Shown piece by piece: positions 33,903-42,256 of a DNA stretch of 64,000 nt (the stretch's first letter is position 1; every line of letters starts with the position of its first letter). A program made the translations under genes and the position numbers. The stretch is from positions 19,796 through 83,795 of the forward strand of contig PEAD01000013.1 in assembly GCA_002753335.1 (NCBI GenBank), given 5' to 3'. The DNA is from Nitrospirae bacterium MYbin3 (lineage in GTDB: Bacteria > Nitrospirota > Thermodesulfovibrionia > Thermodesulfovibrionales > Dissulfurispiraceae). A model generated the notes under the pieces. The model worked only from the letters and a program-made list of their open reading frames with translations. It did not search any database and was not told where the DNA came from.

Positions 33903-34900
33903 TCCTTCATCCGGCCATAATCGCGCTTTACCTGTCTTCGTTTATCTCGGTTGCGCTTCTGATATATTCCTCCAGTTTTGCCGCGATGATTTTACGGAAG
34001 TGGGATATAGGAAGCGGCAGCGAACTTCAGCTTTCTCTTGAGCGCCGCACCTATCTGATATCTGTAATACTGAGCTACCTGTTTTTTTTTCAGTTTCTTT
34101 CTCTGTTTCTATTCATCTATACCGCCGACAATCTGCATAACCTTTTTACAGGCTCGATGTGTGCTGCCGGCACTTTGAATGTAAATCAATATGGCTACCC
34201 TGTTTTAGTCCTGAAAATAGTTAATTTTATCCTTGCCGGAGTCTGGCTGATAATAAATCGGATTGATATTAGTGCTCATGATTATCCTCTGATAAAGAAT
34301 AAGTATTCTTTGCTTCTATTTGTAGCTCCGTTAATGATTGCCGAGTCTGCACTTCAAACAGCTTATTTTATGGGCCTGAATGCTGATGTTATAACTTCCT
34401 GCTGTGGCAGCCTTTTCAGTTCTGATTCTACGAATATAACCTCCGAGATAGCATCTCTTCCTAGCCTGCAGGCAAAGGCTGTATTTTATATTTCTATGAC
34501 ATTGACCTTAGCAGCCGGAATCGTTCTTTGTTACAAGAACAAGGGAGGACTCTTGTTTTCAATTCTCTCATTATTATCGTTCGTAATTTCTGTGGCTGCG
34601 CTTATCTCATTTATTTCATTATATTATTATGAGCTTCCGACGCATCACTGCCCCTTTTGTATCCTGCAGTCCGAATACGGTTACGCCGGATACTATCTAT
34701 ACCTCACACTCCTTTGCGGTGTGGTTACCGGCATTGGGGCCGGAATTGCCGGAAGGTTTTCGAATATCAAAAGTCTTGCTCCTGTAATTCTGGTGATTCA
34801 AAAAAAACTGATTATCGCATCTCTTTTGTCTTACGGTATTTTCACTGCGATTGTAACTCTAAAAATGATTCTTTCGGATTTCATTTTGGAAGGGTATTAA
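33899..34900 (+). CDS. Polytopic membrane protein with paired cysteines
   Basis: A 333-residue protein with about eight membrane segments, starting at GTG 33899 inside the ATPase stop. Cysteines stand out: GSMCAAGTLN near residue 88, ITSCCGS near 171 and HHCPFCILQ near 254. A His-His-Cys-x-x-Cys next to the membrane resembles a thiol-redox or metal site (compare VKOR/DsbB-type proteins). No clear family. Its place behind NosL, TlpA and the ABC genes fits copper or thiol handling in the periplasm. Confidence 0.6.
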   Translation: MILHPAIIALYLSSFISVALLIYSSSFAAMILRKWDIGSGSELQLSLERRTYLISVILSYLFFFQFLSLFLFIYTADNLHNLFTGSMCAAGTLNVNQYGYPVLVLKIVNFILAGVWLIINRIDISAHDYPLIKNKYSLLLFVAPLMIAESALQTAYFMGLNADVITSCCGSLFSSDSTNITSEIASLPSLQAKAVFYISMTLTLAAGIVLCYKNKGGLLFSILSLLSFVISVAALISFISLYYYELPTHHCPFCILQSEYGYAGYYLYLTLLCGVVTGIGAGIAGRFSNIKSLAPVILVIQKKLIIASLLSYGIFTAIVTLKMILSDFILEGY

Positions 34901-34913
34901 GTTTTGATATAAT
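34886..34913 (+). promoter_or_regulatory. Predicted sigma-70-type promoter of DUF4337 gene
   Basis: TTGGAA (34886-34891), a 16-base spacer and a perfect TATAAT (34908-34913) lie 47 bases before the ATG at 34961. The -35 box is inside the end of the upstream gene. Confidence 0.55.
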
Positions 34914-34960
34914 TCTTATCTGTGGAAAAAGATCACTAATTTTATAAGGAGGGCAGAAAT

Positions 34961-35563
34961 ATGTCATCAGGCGGATTTCATGTGCATGGTCCCCATGATC
35001 ATGAACTGGAGCATGCAAAACATGGTGGAGGTCATGGCGGCCATGGAGAGCATGGAGGCTCTGCAATGGTTAACCAGATTGCGATATTTACAGCGATTAT
35101 CGCCACTATCGGGGCGATTTTTTCGTATATGGGCGGCGCTACTCAAGCTAATGCCGGAATATACAAAAACAATGCTGCCATAAAGAAGACCGAGGCGTCC
35201 AACCAGTGGAACTATTTTCAGGCCAAGAGCACCAAGCAGTCATTGGCCGAAATGTCCCGCGACCTCTCACCTGTGAACAAAAAAGAGTACTACCAAGCTA
35301 AGGTTGACCGTTATGAAAAGGAAAAATCAGATATAAAGGCAGTTGCGGACAAACTGGAGGCAGAGGCTTTGCAATGGGACAAGCGCAGTGATGAACAGAT
35401 GCATCAGCATCATCGTTGGGCACAGGCTACAACTATATTGCAGGTATCCATTGCGATGGCGGCCATTGCGCTGCTCACAAAAAAGAAGTGGCTGGAATAT
35501 ATAATGTTCGGTGTTGCTGTTCTCGGTCTTGCAGTGGGCGTGCTGGCCATGTTTCATATCTGA
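34961..35563 (+). CDS. DUF4337 membrane protein
   Basis: A 200-residue protein. A His/Gly-rich N-terminus (about 1-34, HGPHDHELEHAKHGGGHGG) could bind metal. A membrane segment follows (about 40-60), then a long helical region with ASNQWNYFQAKSTKQ, the usual DUF4337 signature, and two C-terminal segments (about 157-175, 181-198). Function of the family unknown. TAAGGAGGG precedes the ATG. It lies just before the nitrite reductase gene but has its own promoter. Confidence 0.85.
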   Translation: MSSGGFHVHGPHDHELEHAKHGGGHGGHGEHGGSAMVNQIAIFTAIIATIGAIFSYMGGATQANAGIYKNNAAIKKTEASNQWNYFQAKSTKQSLAEMSRDLSPVNKKEYYQAKVDRYEKEKSDIKAVADKLEAEALQWDKRSDEQMHQHHRWAQATTILQVSIAMAAIALLTKKKWLEYIMFGVAVLGLAVGVLAMFHI

Positions 35564-35652
35564 AAATTGCCCCATAAAGCGCTTACTGTTGGCTCTGGCT
35601 AATGATTTTGGGGGTTTAATCATCGTAATGCACTGTTTTTTAAGTCTAAATT

Positions 35653-35714
35653 AACTTTACAATTTATTTACAACTATTAACTGCAACTTTACACTGTTTG
35701 GATGTACAATTTAT
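35653..35714 (+). promoter_or_regulatory. Direct repeats upstream of octaheme nitrite reductase
   Basis: In the AT-rich 235-base gap, AACTTTACA occurs at 35653-35661 and 35685-35693 (32 bases apart), and TACAATTTAT at 35658-35667 and 35705-35714. They may be operator sites. No clear FNR (TTGAT-N4-ATCAA) or other known palindrome is present. Confidence 0.35.
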
Positions 35715-35798
35715 CAATGATTATTCCAATACATCAAAAGGAGGTATATAATTTTTTCTTTACGGGCTTTGCCCTAATTAAATTCCTAAGGAGGGAAC

Positions 35799-37454
35799 AT
35801 GAGTAAAAGGATTTTAATTGCTGTTCTGGTTTTAGCGGTTGTAATGGTTGGCGGTGTTTATTTTAACACGGTTGATGCAAAACCTAAAGCCGCCGATGCA
35901 AAAAAGGTTTCTGAAAAGGATGTAAAGGTTGAATCATGCTATGGCTGTCATGGACCGGTCAAGGAACTTCACAAGATGGGCAAGCACGCAGGCATCAACT
36001 GTTCAAAATGCCACAGCGGTCTTGAGAAGCATCTTGCAAATCCCGGCAAAGACACAAGACCGAAGACAGACCTGTCCTGGCAGGCTTGCGGCCAGTGCCA
36101 CAAAGAGCAGATGGACAGTTTTAACAAGCAGGCAACCCACCGCCCTGCAAGAGACGAGAAGTCCCAGATTACCGGAAGGTCTCCAAATCCTTACTGGGAC
36201 AAACTGATGATGGGGCATGGTTTCACAAAGGAGCATAACCTTACAAGAAGCCACACAAACATGCTTACAGACCATCTGGTTGTTGACAGGGCTTACGGTG
36301 GAAGATTCCAGCCTAAAGAGGGATGGAACTATCTATTCCAGTCAGGCAAGGCATGGGACATGCTTTTTGACAAATATCCTGACAACAAAGATCACAAACC
36401 TCTTATTCCTCAGAGCGCAGCAGCAGCCAACCCTGTATGCCTGCATTGCAAGACACAGGACCAGATTCTTGACTGGGCATATATGGGCGATGCAGACAAG
36501 GGCGCAAAGTGGTCGCGCAGTTCCAAAGTTACTGAGTTTGCGAAAGACCTGAACCACGCGCTTAACTGCTTTATGTGCCACGATCCTCATGCTGCAAAAC
36601 CGAGAGTTGTAAGAGACGGCTTGATAGAGGCACTCACAAGGGATTCAAAAGACACCCTCTGGCACAAAGACCCGAAACGCACAAAGATCGATGTTAAGAC
36701 TATGGGCGTAAGGGGCTTTGAGAGGAAGATAGCTATTCTGGACAAGTATGATACAAGGCTGCAGTGCGGCCAGTGCCATGTTGAGTACAACTGCAACCCC
36801 GGCACCGACACGAAGACGGGCAAGCCGGTAACAATGGCAGACAGAAGGACGAACCACTTCCCTTATAAGGATGTGTTCGATCTTTATGAGCATTATAAGA
36901 ATCAGATCAATTTCTTGGATTTTAAACATGCTTTGACAGGCGGACTTCTCTGGAAGGCACAGCATCCTGAAGCAGAGACCTACTACAACTCTAAGCACGG
37001 TAAGGCCGGTGTAGGCTGCGATGCATGCCACACGCCTAAGGTAAAGGACAAGAAGACCGGCAAGGTTTACACTTCACACTTTGCTGTTACTCCTAAAGTC
37101 CAGTTGAAGGAGACCTGCCTCAAGTGTCATCCTAAGTGGACCGAAGCCCAAGCATTGTATTCGATTGACTCGATCAAGGCTTACGGCAGGGGCAAGATGA
37201 GAAAGGCCGAGTTCTGGCTCTCAGCTGTCATTGACAAGATAGTTGAAGGCAAAAAAGCCGGTCTTGCTGAAGATGTAATTGCCAAGGCCCAAGACCACCA
37301 CCTTAAAGCCCATATCCTTTGGGAATATTGGACCGCCGAGAATTCTGACGGATTCCACAATCCTGAGATGGCAAGAGAATCCCTTGCTAGATCCATGGAT
37401 GAATCACAGGCAGGAATCAAGGTCATCAACGACGCTTTAGCTGCAAAGAAGTAG
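35799..37454 (+). CDS. onr: Octaheme cytochrome c nitrite reductase (ONR)
   Basis: A 551-residue periplasmic enzyme (signal peptide about 1-27) with eight c-heme sites: CYGCH 47, CSKCH 68, CGQCH 97, CLHCK 214, CFMCH 257, CGQCH 323, CDACH 407, CLKCH 440. The lysine-ligated fourth site is the catalytic heme, as in Thioalkalivibrio ONR (TvNiR). The last five hemes match NrfA, with CGQCHVEY and QHPE (H389) active-site motifs. Y330 and C332 (YNC) match the Tyr-Cys crosslink pair of TvNiR. It reduces nitrite to ammonium. AAGGAGGG precedes the ATG. Confidence 0.9.
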   Translation: MSKRILIAVLVLAVVMVGGVYFNTVDAKPKAADAKKVSEKDVKVESCYGCHGPVKELHKMGKHAGINCSKCHSGLEKHLANPGKDTRPKTDLSWQACGQCHKEQMDSFNKQATHRPARDEKSQITGRSPNPYWDKLMMGHGFTKEHNLTRSHTNMLTDHLVVDRAYGGRFQPKEGWNYLFQSGKAWDMLFDKYPDNKDHKPLIPQSAAAANPVCLHCKTQDQILDWAYMGDADKGAKWSRSSKVTEFAKDLNHALNCFMCHDPHAAKPRVVRDGLIEALTRDSKDTLWHKDPKRTKIDVKTMGVRGFERKIAILDKYDTRLQCGQCHVEYNCNPGTDTKTGKPVTMADRRTNHFPYKDVFDLYEHYKNQINFLDFKHALTGGLLWKAQHPEAETYYNSKHGKAGVGCDACHTPKVKDKKTGKVYTSHFAVTPKVQLKETCLKCHPKWTEAQALYSIDSIKAYGRGKMRKAEFWLSAVIDKIVEGKKAGLAEDVIAKAQDHHLKAHILWEYWTAENSDGFHNPEMARESLARSMDESQAGIKVINDALAAKK

Positions 37455-37465
37455 ATTCTTTATTG

Positions 37466-37490
37466 AAGGCGGGGCTTTAAGCCCCGCCTT
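37466..37490 (+). terminator. Perfect 12-bp hairpin after ONR gene
   Basis: Arms 37466-37477 and 37479-37490 are perfectly complementary (AAGGCGGGGCTT). A/T-rich sequence follows but no solid T run. It could act as a partial terminator or a 3' stabiliser between onr and the nap genes. Confidence 0.6.
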
Positions 37491-37532
37491 CATATTATTA
37501 ATCAGTTAAAAATACACGGAGAGGGTGAGCCC

Positions 37533-38024
37533 ATGAAAAAGCTGTCGGTACTAGGTGCATTAACTTTATTTTTTATATCATTTTTATACGCCGCAACGGC
37601 TCAGAGCCACAACAACAGCGCTCCGAACATGGAATGCTTAAGCTGCCATGACGGAGATATTCAGGCAGGCATGGTTTCGATTCAGGGCATTCCTAAAAAT
37701 TACAAGCCCGGAAAAGTCTATACGATGAGCGTGGTTGTAAAAAGCAACCTTGAAAGTTTAGGTGAAATCAAAGGCGGCTTTGCCTTAGAGGCGGATAAGG
37801 GCACGCTTGTTGTTAAAGACAAAAAGAACACTCAATTGATAGACGGCTTTCTGACTCATACGCAGGAAGGCTCGCATTTCAGGAAATGGACTTTTTCATG
37901 GAAGGCGCCTGAAGATAAATCTGATGCAAGCATAAGCCTGATGGCGGTTGCATCAAATGGCGACTATTCTTCACAGGGCGACCATGTTGGAACAGGAAGC
38001 TATACTATAAAATTCGGAAAATAG
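37533..38024 (+). CDS. Monoheme cytochrome with Reeler-like domain
   Basis: A 163-residue exported protein (signal peptide about 1-23). One c-heme site, CLSCHDG (35-41), is followed by a beta-sandwich region with YKPGKVYTMSVVV and GSHFRKWTFSWKAPE, the pattern of Reeler or choice-of-anchor-type domains. It may shuttle electrons between the quinol dehydrogenase and NapA or ONR, filling the role of the absent NapB; inference from position. GGAGAGGGTG precedes the ATG. Confidence 0.75.
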   Translation: MKKLSVLGALTLFFISFLYAATAQSHNNSAPNMECLSCHDGDIQAGMVSIQGIPKNYKPGKVYTMSVVVKSNLESLGEIKGGFALEADKGTLVVKDKKNTQLIDGFLTHTQEGSHFRKWTFSWKAPEDKSDASISLMAVASNGDYSSQGDHVGTGSYTIKFGK

Positions 38025-38088
38025 AACGGATGCCGCGGCCTGTATGGGCAGGCGGTATTCCGGACTTAAGATATAAAGGAGGCATCAA

Positions 38089-41000
38089 ATGCAACTTTCA
38101 AGAAGAGATTTCTTAAGGGCAAGCGCGATTGCAGCGGCAGCAGCAGCCGCCGGCATTGCCAAGCCTGACATGCTTTATGCTGTATCAGTGAAGCAGGTTC
38201 CGATAGGACAGTGCAGATACTGCGCCATAGGCTGCACAATGATTGCGGATTGCGAGACGGATGGCTCAGGAAAGGTCACTAAGGTTATCGCGATAAAGGG
38301 CGACCTTAAGAGCCCTGTAAATAAAGGCGTTCTCTGCACCAAGGGCTTTTATCTGCATAAGGCTATCGCATATAAAGACAGGCCTAAAGGGGCTCTTATC
38401 AGGAAGGAATGGATAAATCCCAAAACCGGCAAGCCCGATTTTGTTAACTCTCCAAGGGTTCTGACAGGACTGACTACAAAGGACCCTAAAGGCATGAAGC
38501 CTTCAGAAGTGGATATGAAGGAAAATTTTGTGCTTGTGCCTTGGGAAGATGCTATTGAGTTTGTAGCCAACTCAGTCGAAACCTCTGTCAAGGAGCACGG
38601 CAAGCACAGCGTGGCATATTACGGCAGCGGCCAGCTAGGTACGGAAGAAACCCATATAATGAACAAAGTTTTTAAAGGCGGAGGCGGTCTTGCAAACAAC
38701 GCTATCGAAGGCCAGCCAAGAACCTGTATGGCTTCTGCTGTTGTGGGCTACCTTTATACGTTTGGAAAAGACGAACCTTACGGATGCCTTGATGATATTG
38801 ATGTTCCTGATCCTGATTTCGGAAAGCATGCGGACACCTTCTTTCTAATCGGGAGCAATACTGCCGAAGCGCATCCGATTCTTTTCAATAGAATGGCTGC
38901 TTTGAAGGCAAAGAACCCTGACAAGGTCAAGGTGATTTTGGCGGACCCGAGAAAGACACGCTCCGGAACCATAGCTGATTTGTGGCTGCCGTTTGCCACC
39001 GGCAGAGACCTGCTTTTGATAAATTCTATCGCATATATTATTGCCCATGAGCTTGATGGCGCAAAAGGCGATGTTGAAAAAGGCACCGTGACCTCAAAGT
39101 GGAAATATCTGGACAGGAAGTTCATCGAAAGGCATGTCAGCTTCGGCATACATGAGGATGTTAAGAAAACATGGATTAAGACTGTTTACGGTGGAACGAG
39201 GGAATCGGCTTGGGACCTGACTTACAGCGCAGAGCCGCGCAAAACTTATCCTAATTTGAAGAACAAATATGCTGATGAAGCAGCAATAATGAAAGACCTG
39301 TACAAAGGTTTTGCCGCATTCCTAAAATTTTTAGAGGACTACAAGCCCGAAAAGGTTTCGGACCTTATATTTGAAGGGGAATCCCCGCTCGTTTACGACA
39401 GGCCTACCAAGACATGGAAGAAGATAAGCGGACCTGAGGCTTTAAGGCTTGCTGCTAAATGGTTTGCAGAGGGATACACTCTTTCTGCATGGTGCATGGG
39501 TGTTAACCAGAAGCTTCAGGGCACATGGACCAATGCCTCTTTGCATATGCTCCATCTCATAACAGGCAAAACCGTAAAGCCCGGCAGACATTCTTACAGC
39601 TTAACAGGACAGCCGAACGCATGCGGCGGCATAAGGGCGCCCGGAGCACTATGCCATGCTCTGCCTTACGGAAGGCTTGTTGCCAACCCTGTTCATAGAG
39701 GGCAGGTCGAAAAGATATGGCATGACCGTGCATCGGCATATCTTAAGAAAAATGGAATGGCCGAGGCTGATGCAAAAAAAGAGACCGATAAAATAAAGAT
39801 TCACGATAAGCCGGGACCACATACTATAGAGATGTTCAGAAGGCTTGGTGCAGGGCAGATAAAGGTGCAGTTTATCTCGACAGTCAACGCTGGGCAGAGT
39901 CTGCCTTATTCATGGCCTTACAGACTTGCCTGCGCAGCTGCTCATAAAGGTCAGGCATGGCCGCTGGTTGTGACGCTTGAAGCCTTTCCCAACGCTACCA
40001 CAATGGTGTCTGACGTTGTTCTCGGAGCATCGAGCTGGTATGAAAAGGAGTTTGTGTTCGGCAATCTCGAAAGACGGTATCAGGTGATTAAACAGGTTAT
40101 CGAACCTTATGGAAACACGATTCCTGATCACACTATCTTTGCTCTGATAATGAGAAGGCTTGAAGAAAAAGGCCTTGTTCCAAAGGGGCATATATCACAG
40201 TTCTGGCCGGCTGAGTATGACGGCAAGGACTGGATGAAAAAGACGATCGAAGCGGCCAAGACAAAAGACTGGAACAGGAAGTTCTCGTCGAACATCTGGA
40301 CCGAGCTGATGGAACTGTCAAAGGGCACAGGTTATGATTTCAGCGGCATGAACCGCAAGATGCTGCTCGAACAGAACCACGGCTACAGGATCCCGCTGCC
40401 TGCCGAATATCATACCAGCGAAGATGTTAAAAAGAGATATGACAAATACCAGTCAAAGATCCAGTATGCTTATCCTTATGATCCGCATATAGACAAGATA
40501 ACCGGACTGTATCTCAAGAATATGAAGGAGTTCAATCCTGCATACGGAGCGTGGCTTGAGAAGAATATCAGCGATATGAAAGTTGATGAGGCGTATCATA
40601 AAGAGCACAACCTTCCAAAGGGCTGGTACGCAAGCTTCTACAACTCTAATGCCTTTATCAACGGGATGGTTGATATACCTACACCTGACGGCAAGACGAG
40701 AAAGGCGCCCGGATGGGATGGCAGGGCAATCGCATGGGCAAATCCTTGGTGGGCCTGCAAATTTGACGGCAAACAGTTTGTGAAGCACAAAACCGTCGAA
40801 GTTGTTGAGCGCAAATTTGTGGCTGCGAAGGTGAACGAGACGAGTGTTGCGCCATATGAACAGACCGCCAAGTACACAGTGAATGTTATAGGCGACCCGA
40901 ACTCCAACACCAATGCGTTGAAGAATATCGCGCTCAGTCCGGCAGAATTCCACAATCTGCGCCACGAATATACGAAGGCTGACGGCGGCAAGCTGCTTAT

Positions 41001-41424
41001 AATCGACACTACCGACTATAAGTACGGAGCCTGCACAGGCAGAGTAGTTGAGCATTGGCATACAGGCAGTATGACAACAAGGGTTCCCGAGCTTGCCAGG
41101 GCTGTGCCGGGTGCGTATGTGGAGATGAGCGAAATTTTAGCTAAGAAGTTGAGCATTAAGAATGGAGATGCGGTTATAGTTGAATCTCCGAGAGGGAAAA
41201 TCCAGCTTCCTGCAAAGGTTCTGGATGTAAGCAAGGCTACGGGCGGGCCGCGCCACGATTATGTTTTTGTGCCGTTCTTTGACGAGTACAAGATGATAAA
41301 CATGATTATGCGGGATGCCTTTGACCCGTTCAGCTTCCAGCCTGACTACAAGATGTTCGCTGTTAAGATTTACAAGGGCAAGACCAAGACGGCGCAGGCC
41401 GAGCCCGGCAAAATTGTAGGCTAA
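38089..41424 (+). CDS. napA: NapA-type periplasmic nitrate reductase, oversized
   Basis: A 1111-residue molybdopterin enzyme. A Tat signal (SRRDFLRA) is followed by the [4Fe-4S] site C42, C45, C49, C83 (CRYCAIGC, VLCTKG) with the electron-transfer lysine K85. The likely Mo-ligand cysteine is C213 in QPRTCMASAVVGY. NapA-specific blocks include GKDEPYGCLDDI, GSNTAEAHPILF, SLTGQPNACGG and CTGRVVEHWHTGSMT. It reduces nitrate to nitrite. E. coli NapA is about 828 residues; here some 280 extra residues are spread through insertions, mostly between about 330-480 and 690-930. AAAGGAGG precedes the ATG. Confidence 0.9.
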   Translation: MQLSRRDFLRASAIAAAAAAAGIAKPDMLYAVSVKQVPIGQCRYCAIGCTMIADCETDGSGKVTKVIAIKGDLKSPVNKGVLCTKGFYLHKAIAYKDRPKGALIRKEWINPKTGKPDFVNSPRVLTGLTTKDPKGMKPSEVDMKENFVLVPWEDAIEFVANSVETSVKEHGKHSVAYYGSGQLGTEETHIMNKVFKGGGGLANNAIEGQPRTCMASAVVGYLYTFGKDEPYGCLDDIDVPDPDFGKHADTFFLIGSNTAEAHPILFNRMAALKAKNPDKVKVILADPRKTRSGTIADLWLPFATGRDLLLINSIAYIIAHELDGAKGDVEKGTVTSKWKYLDRKFIERHVSFGIHEDVKKTWIKTVYGGTRESAWDLTYSAEPRKTYPNLKNKYADEAAIMKDLYKGFAAFLKFLEDYKPEKVSDLIFEGESPLVYDRPTKTWKKISGPEALRLAAKWFAEGYTLSAWCMGVNQKLQGTWTNASLHMLHLITGKTVKPGRHSYSLTGQPNACGGIRAPGALCHALPYGRLVANPVHRGQVEKIWHDRASAYLKKNGMAEADAKKETDKIKIHDKPGPHTIEMFRRLGAGQIKVQFISTVNAGQSLPYSWPYRLACAAAHKGQAWPLVVTLEAFPNATTMVSDVVLGASSWYEKEFVFGNLERRYQVIKQVIEPYGNTIPDHTIFALIMRRLEEKGLVPKGHISQFWPAEYDGKDWMKKTIEAAKTKDWNRKFSSNIWTELMELSKGTGYDFSGMNRKMLLEQNHGYRIPLPAEYHTSEDVKKRYDKYQSKIQYAYPYDPHIDKITGLYLKNMKEFNPAYGAWLEKNISDMKVDEAYHKEHNLPKGWYASFYNSNAFINGMVDIPTPDGKTRKAPGWDGRAIAWANPWWACKFDGKQFVKHKTVEVVERKFVAAKVNETSVAPYEQTAKYTVNVIGDPNSNTNALKNIALSPAEFHNLRHEYTKADGGKLLIIDTTDYKYGACTGRVVEHWHTGSMTTRVPELARAVPGAYVEMSEILAKKLSIKNGDAVIVESPRGKIQLPAKVLDVSKATGGPRHDYVFVPFFDEYKMINMIMRDAFDPFSFQPDYKMFAVKIYKGKTKTAQAEPGKIVG

Positions 41425-41439
41425 TATTTAAACTTAAAG

Positions 41440-41476
41440 GCGGAGCCGGATTTATCAGTCCTGCTCCGCTTTTTTT
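41440..41476 (+). terminator. Intrinsic terminator or attenuator between napA and napG
   Basis: GCGGAGC (41440-41446) pairs with GCTCCGC (41463-41469), followed by eight T. It sits between napA and napG, so only part of the transcripts may read into napGHD. Confidence 0.7.
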
Positions 41477-41500
41477 CTGCTAAGCGTTAGAGGAATAAAA

Positions 41501-42256
41501 TTGACCAGAAGAGATTTTATAAAGATGTCTGTTTCGGGCGGCCTTGTCCTTGCGTCAGGATTGATGGTGCCGGGGCGGGGGCTTTTGCATGCTGCAAAAG
41601 AAGAATTTGAAGGGCCGCTGCCGAATATTGATGTAGGCGGTATAATCAGGCCTCCCGGCGCTTTGCCGGAAAAGGAGTTCAGGGCAAAATGCGTAAGCTG
41701 CGGCGTTTGCGTGAATACATGCCATGTTATGAAATACGATGCTATTGCGGTTTCGGGCCTGAAAGACCTGACCAATTTCGGCACTCCGTACATCAAGGAT
41801 ATGAGGGACTTTCCATGCGCTCTCTGCATGGAATGCCCGCCCCTATGCCCCACAGGGGCGTTGAAGCCTCTGCAGAAAGAAAAGGTTTCAATGGGCACTG
41901 CATTGATAGACTTCTCTCTCTGCTTCGGATGGAACGGTGATGTCTGTCTTTCTTGCAGCAAGGCATGCCCGCTTGGCGCAACGGTATTTGATTTCTACAA
42001 CGGCGAGTGGGGCAACCAGCCGTATATCAATGAAGGCTGCGTTGGCTGCGGACTGTGCGTGAAATATTGCCCTATCGGCGGCTCTGCCATAAAGGTTGTG
42101 ACAAAACAAAAATATAATAATCTAAAAGATAGCTACAAGGCTGATTTCAAATCCCTGATTTCTTTGAAAAGCGAAGAGCGCTACAATGTTGTTTATGGCC
42201 AGAACCTTCCTAAAATAATGGAGCGCGGAAGAATGGTGGAACGTGAGTACAGATAA
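41501..42256 (+). CDS. napG: NapG-type ferredoxin, Tat-exported
   Basis: A 251-residue protein starting at TTG 41501 after AGAGG, with a Tat signal (TRRDFIKMS). Four [4Fe-4S] ferredoxin sites follow: CVSCGVCVNTC, CALCMECPPLCP, a third beginning LCFGWNGDVCLSCSKAC, and CVGCGLCVKYCP. NapG is the periplasmic partner of NapH in quinol oxidation. The C-terminus overlaps napH by 14 bases. Confidence 0.92.
   Translation: MTRRDFIKMSVSGGLVLASGLMVPGRGLLHAAKEEFEGPLPNIDVGGIIRPPGALPEKEFRAKCVSCGVCVNTCHVMKYDAIAVSGLKDLTNFGTPYIKDMRDFPCALCMECPPLCPTGALKPLQKEKVSMGTALIDFSLCFGWNGDVCLSCSKACPLGATVFDFYNGEWGNQPYINEGCVGCGLCVKYCPIGGSAIKVVTKQKYNNLKDSYKADFKSLISLKSEERYNVVYGQNLPKIMERGRMVEREYR

Noticed and set aside
35799..37454. 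Octaheme protein as hydroxylamine oxidoreductase or tetrathionate reductase
   Set aside because: The lysine-ligated heme is the fourth of eight, and the last five hemes match NrfA motifs (CGQCHVEY, QHPE). Otr has its lysine heme at the second position and HAO has none.
40453..41061. 202-codon minus-strand frame inside napA
   Set aside because: It overlaps conserved NapA C-terminal sequence and shows no recognisable domain.
38089..41424. Molybdoenzyme as formate dehydrogenase, arsenate or tetrathionate reductase
   Set aside because: RTCMASA, SLTGQP and EHWHTGSMT blocks, with NapG, NapH and NapD neighbours, point to NapA.
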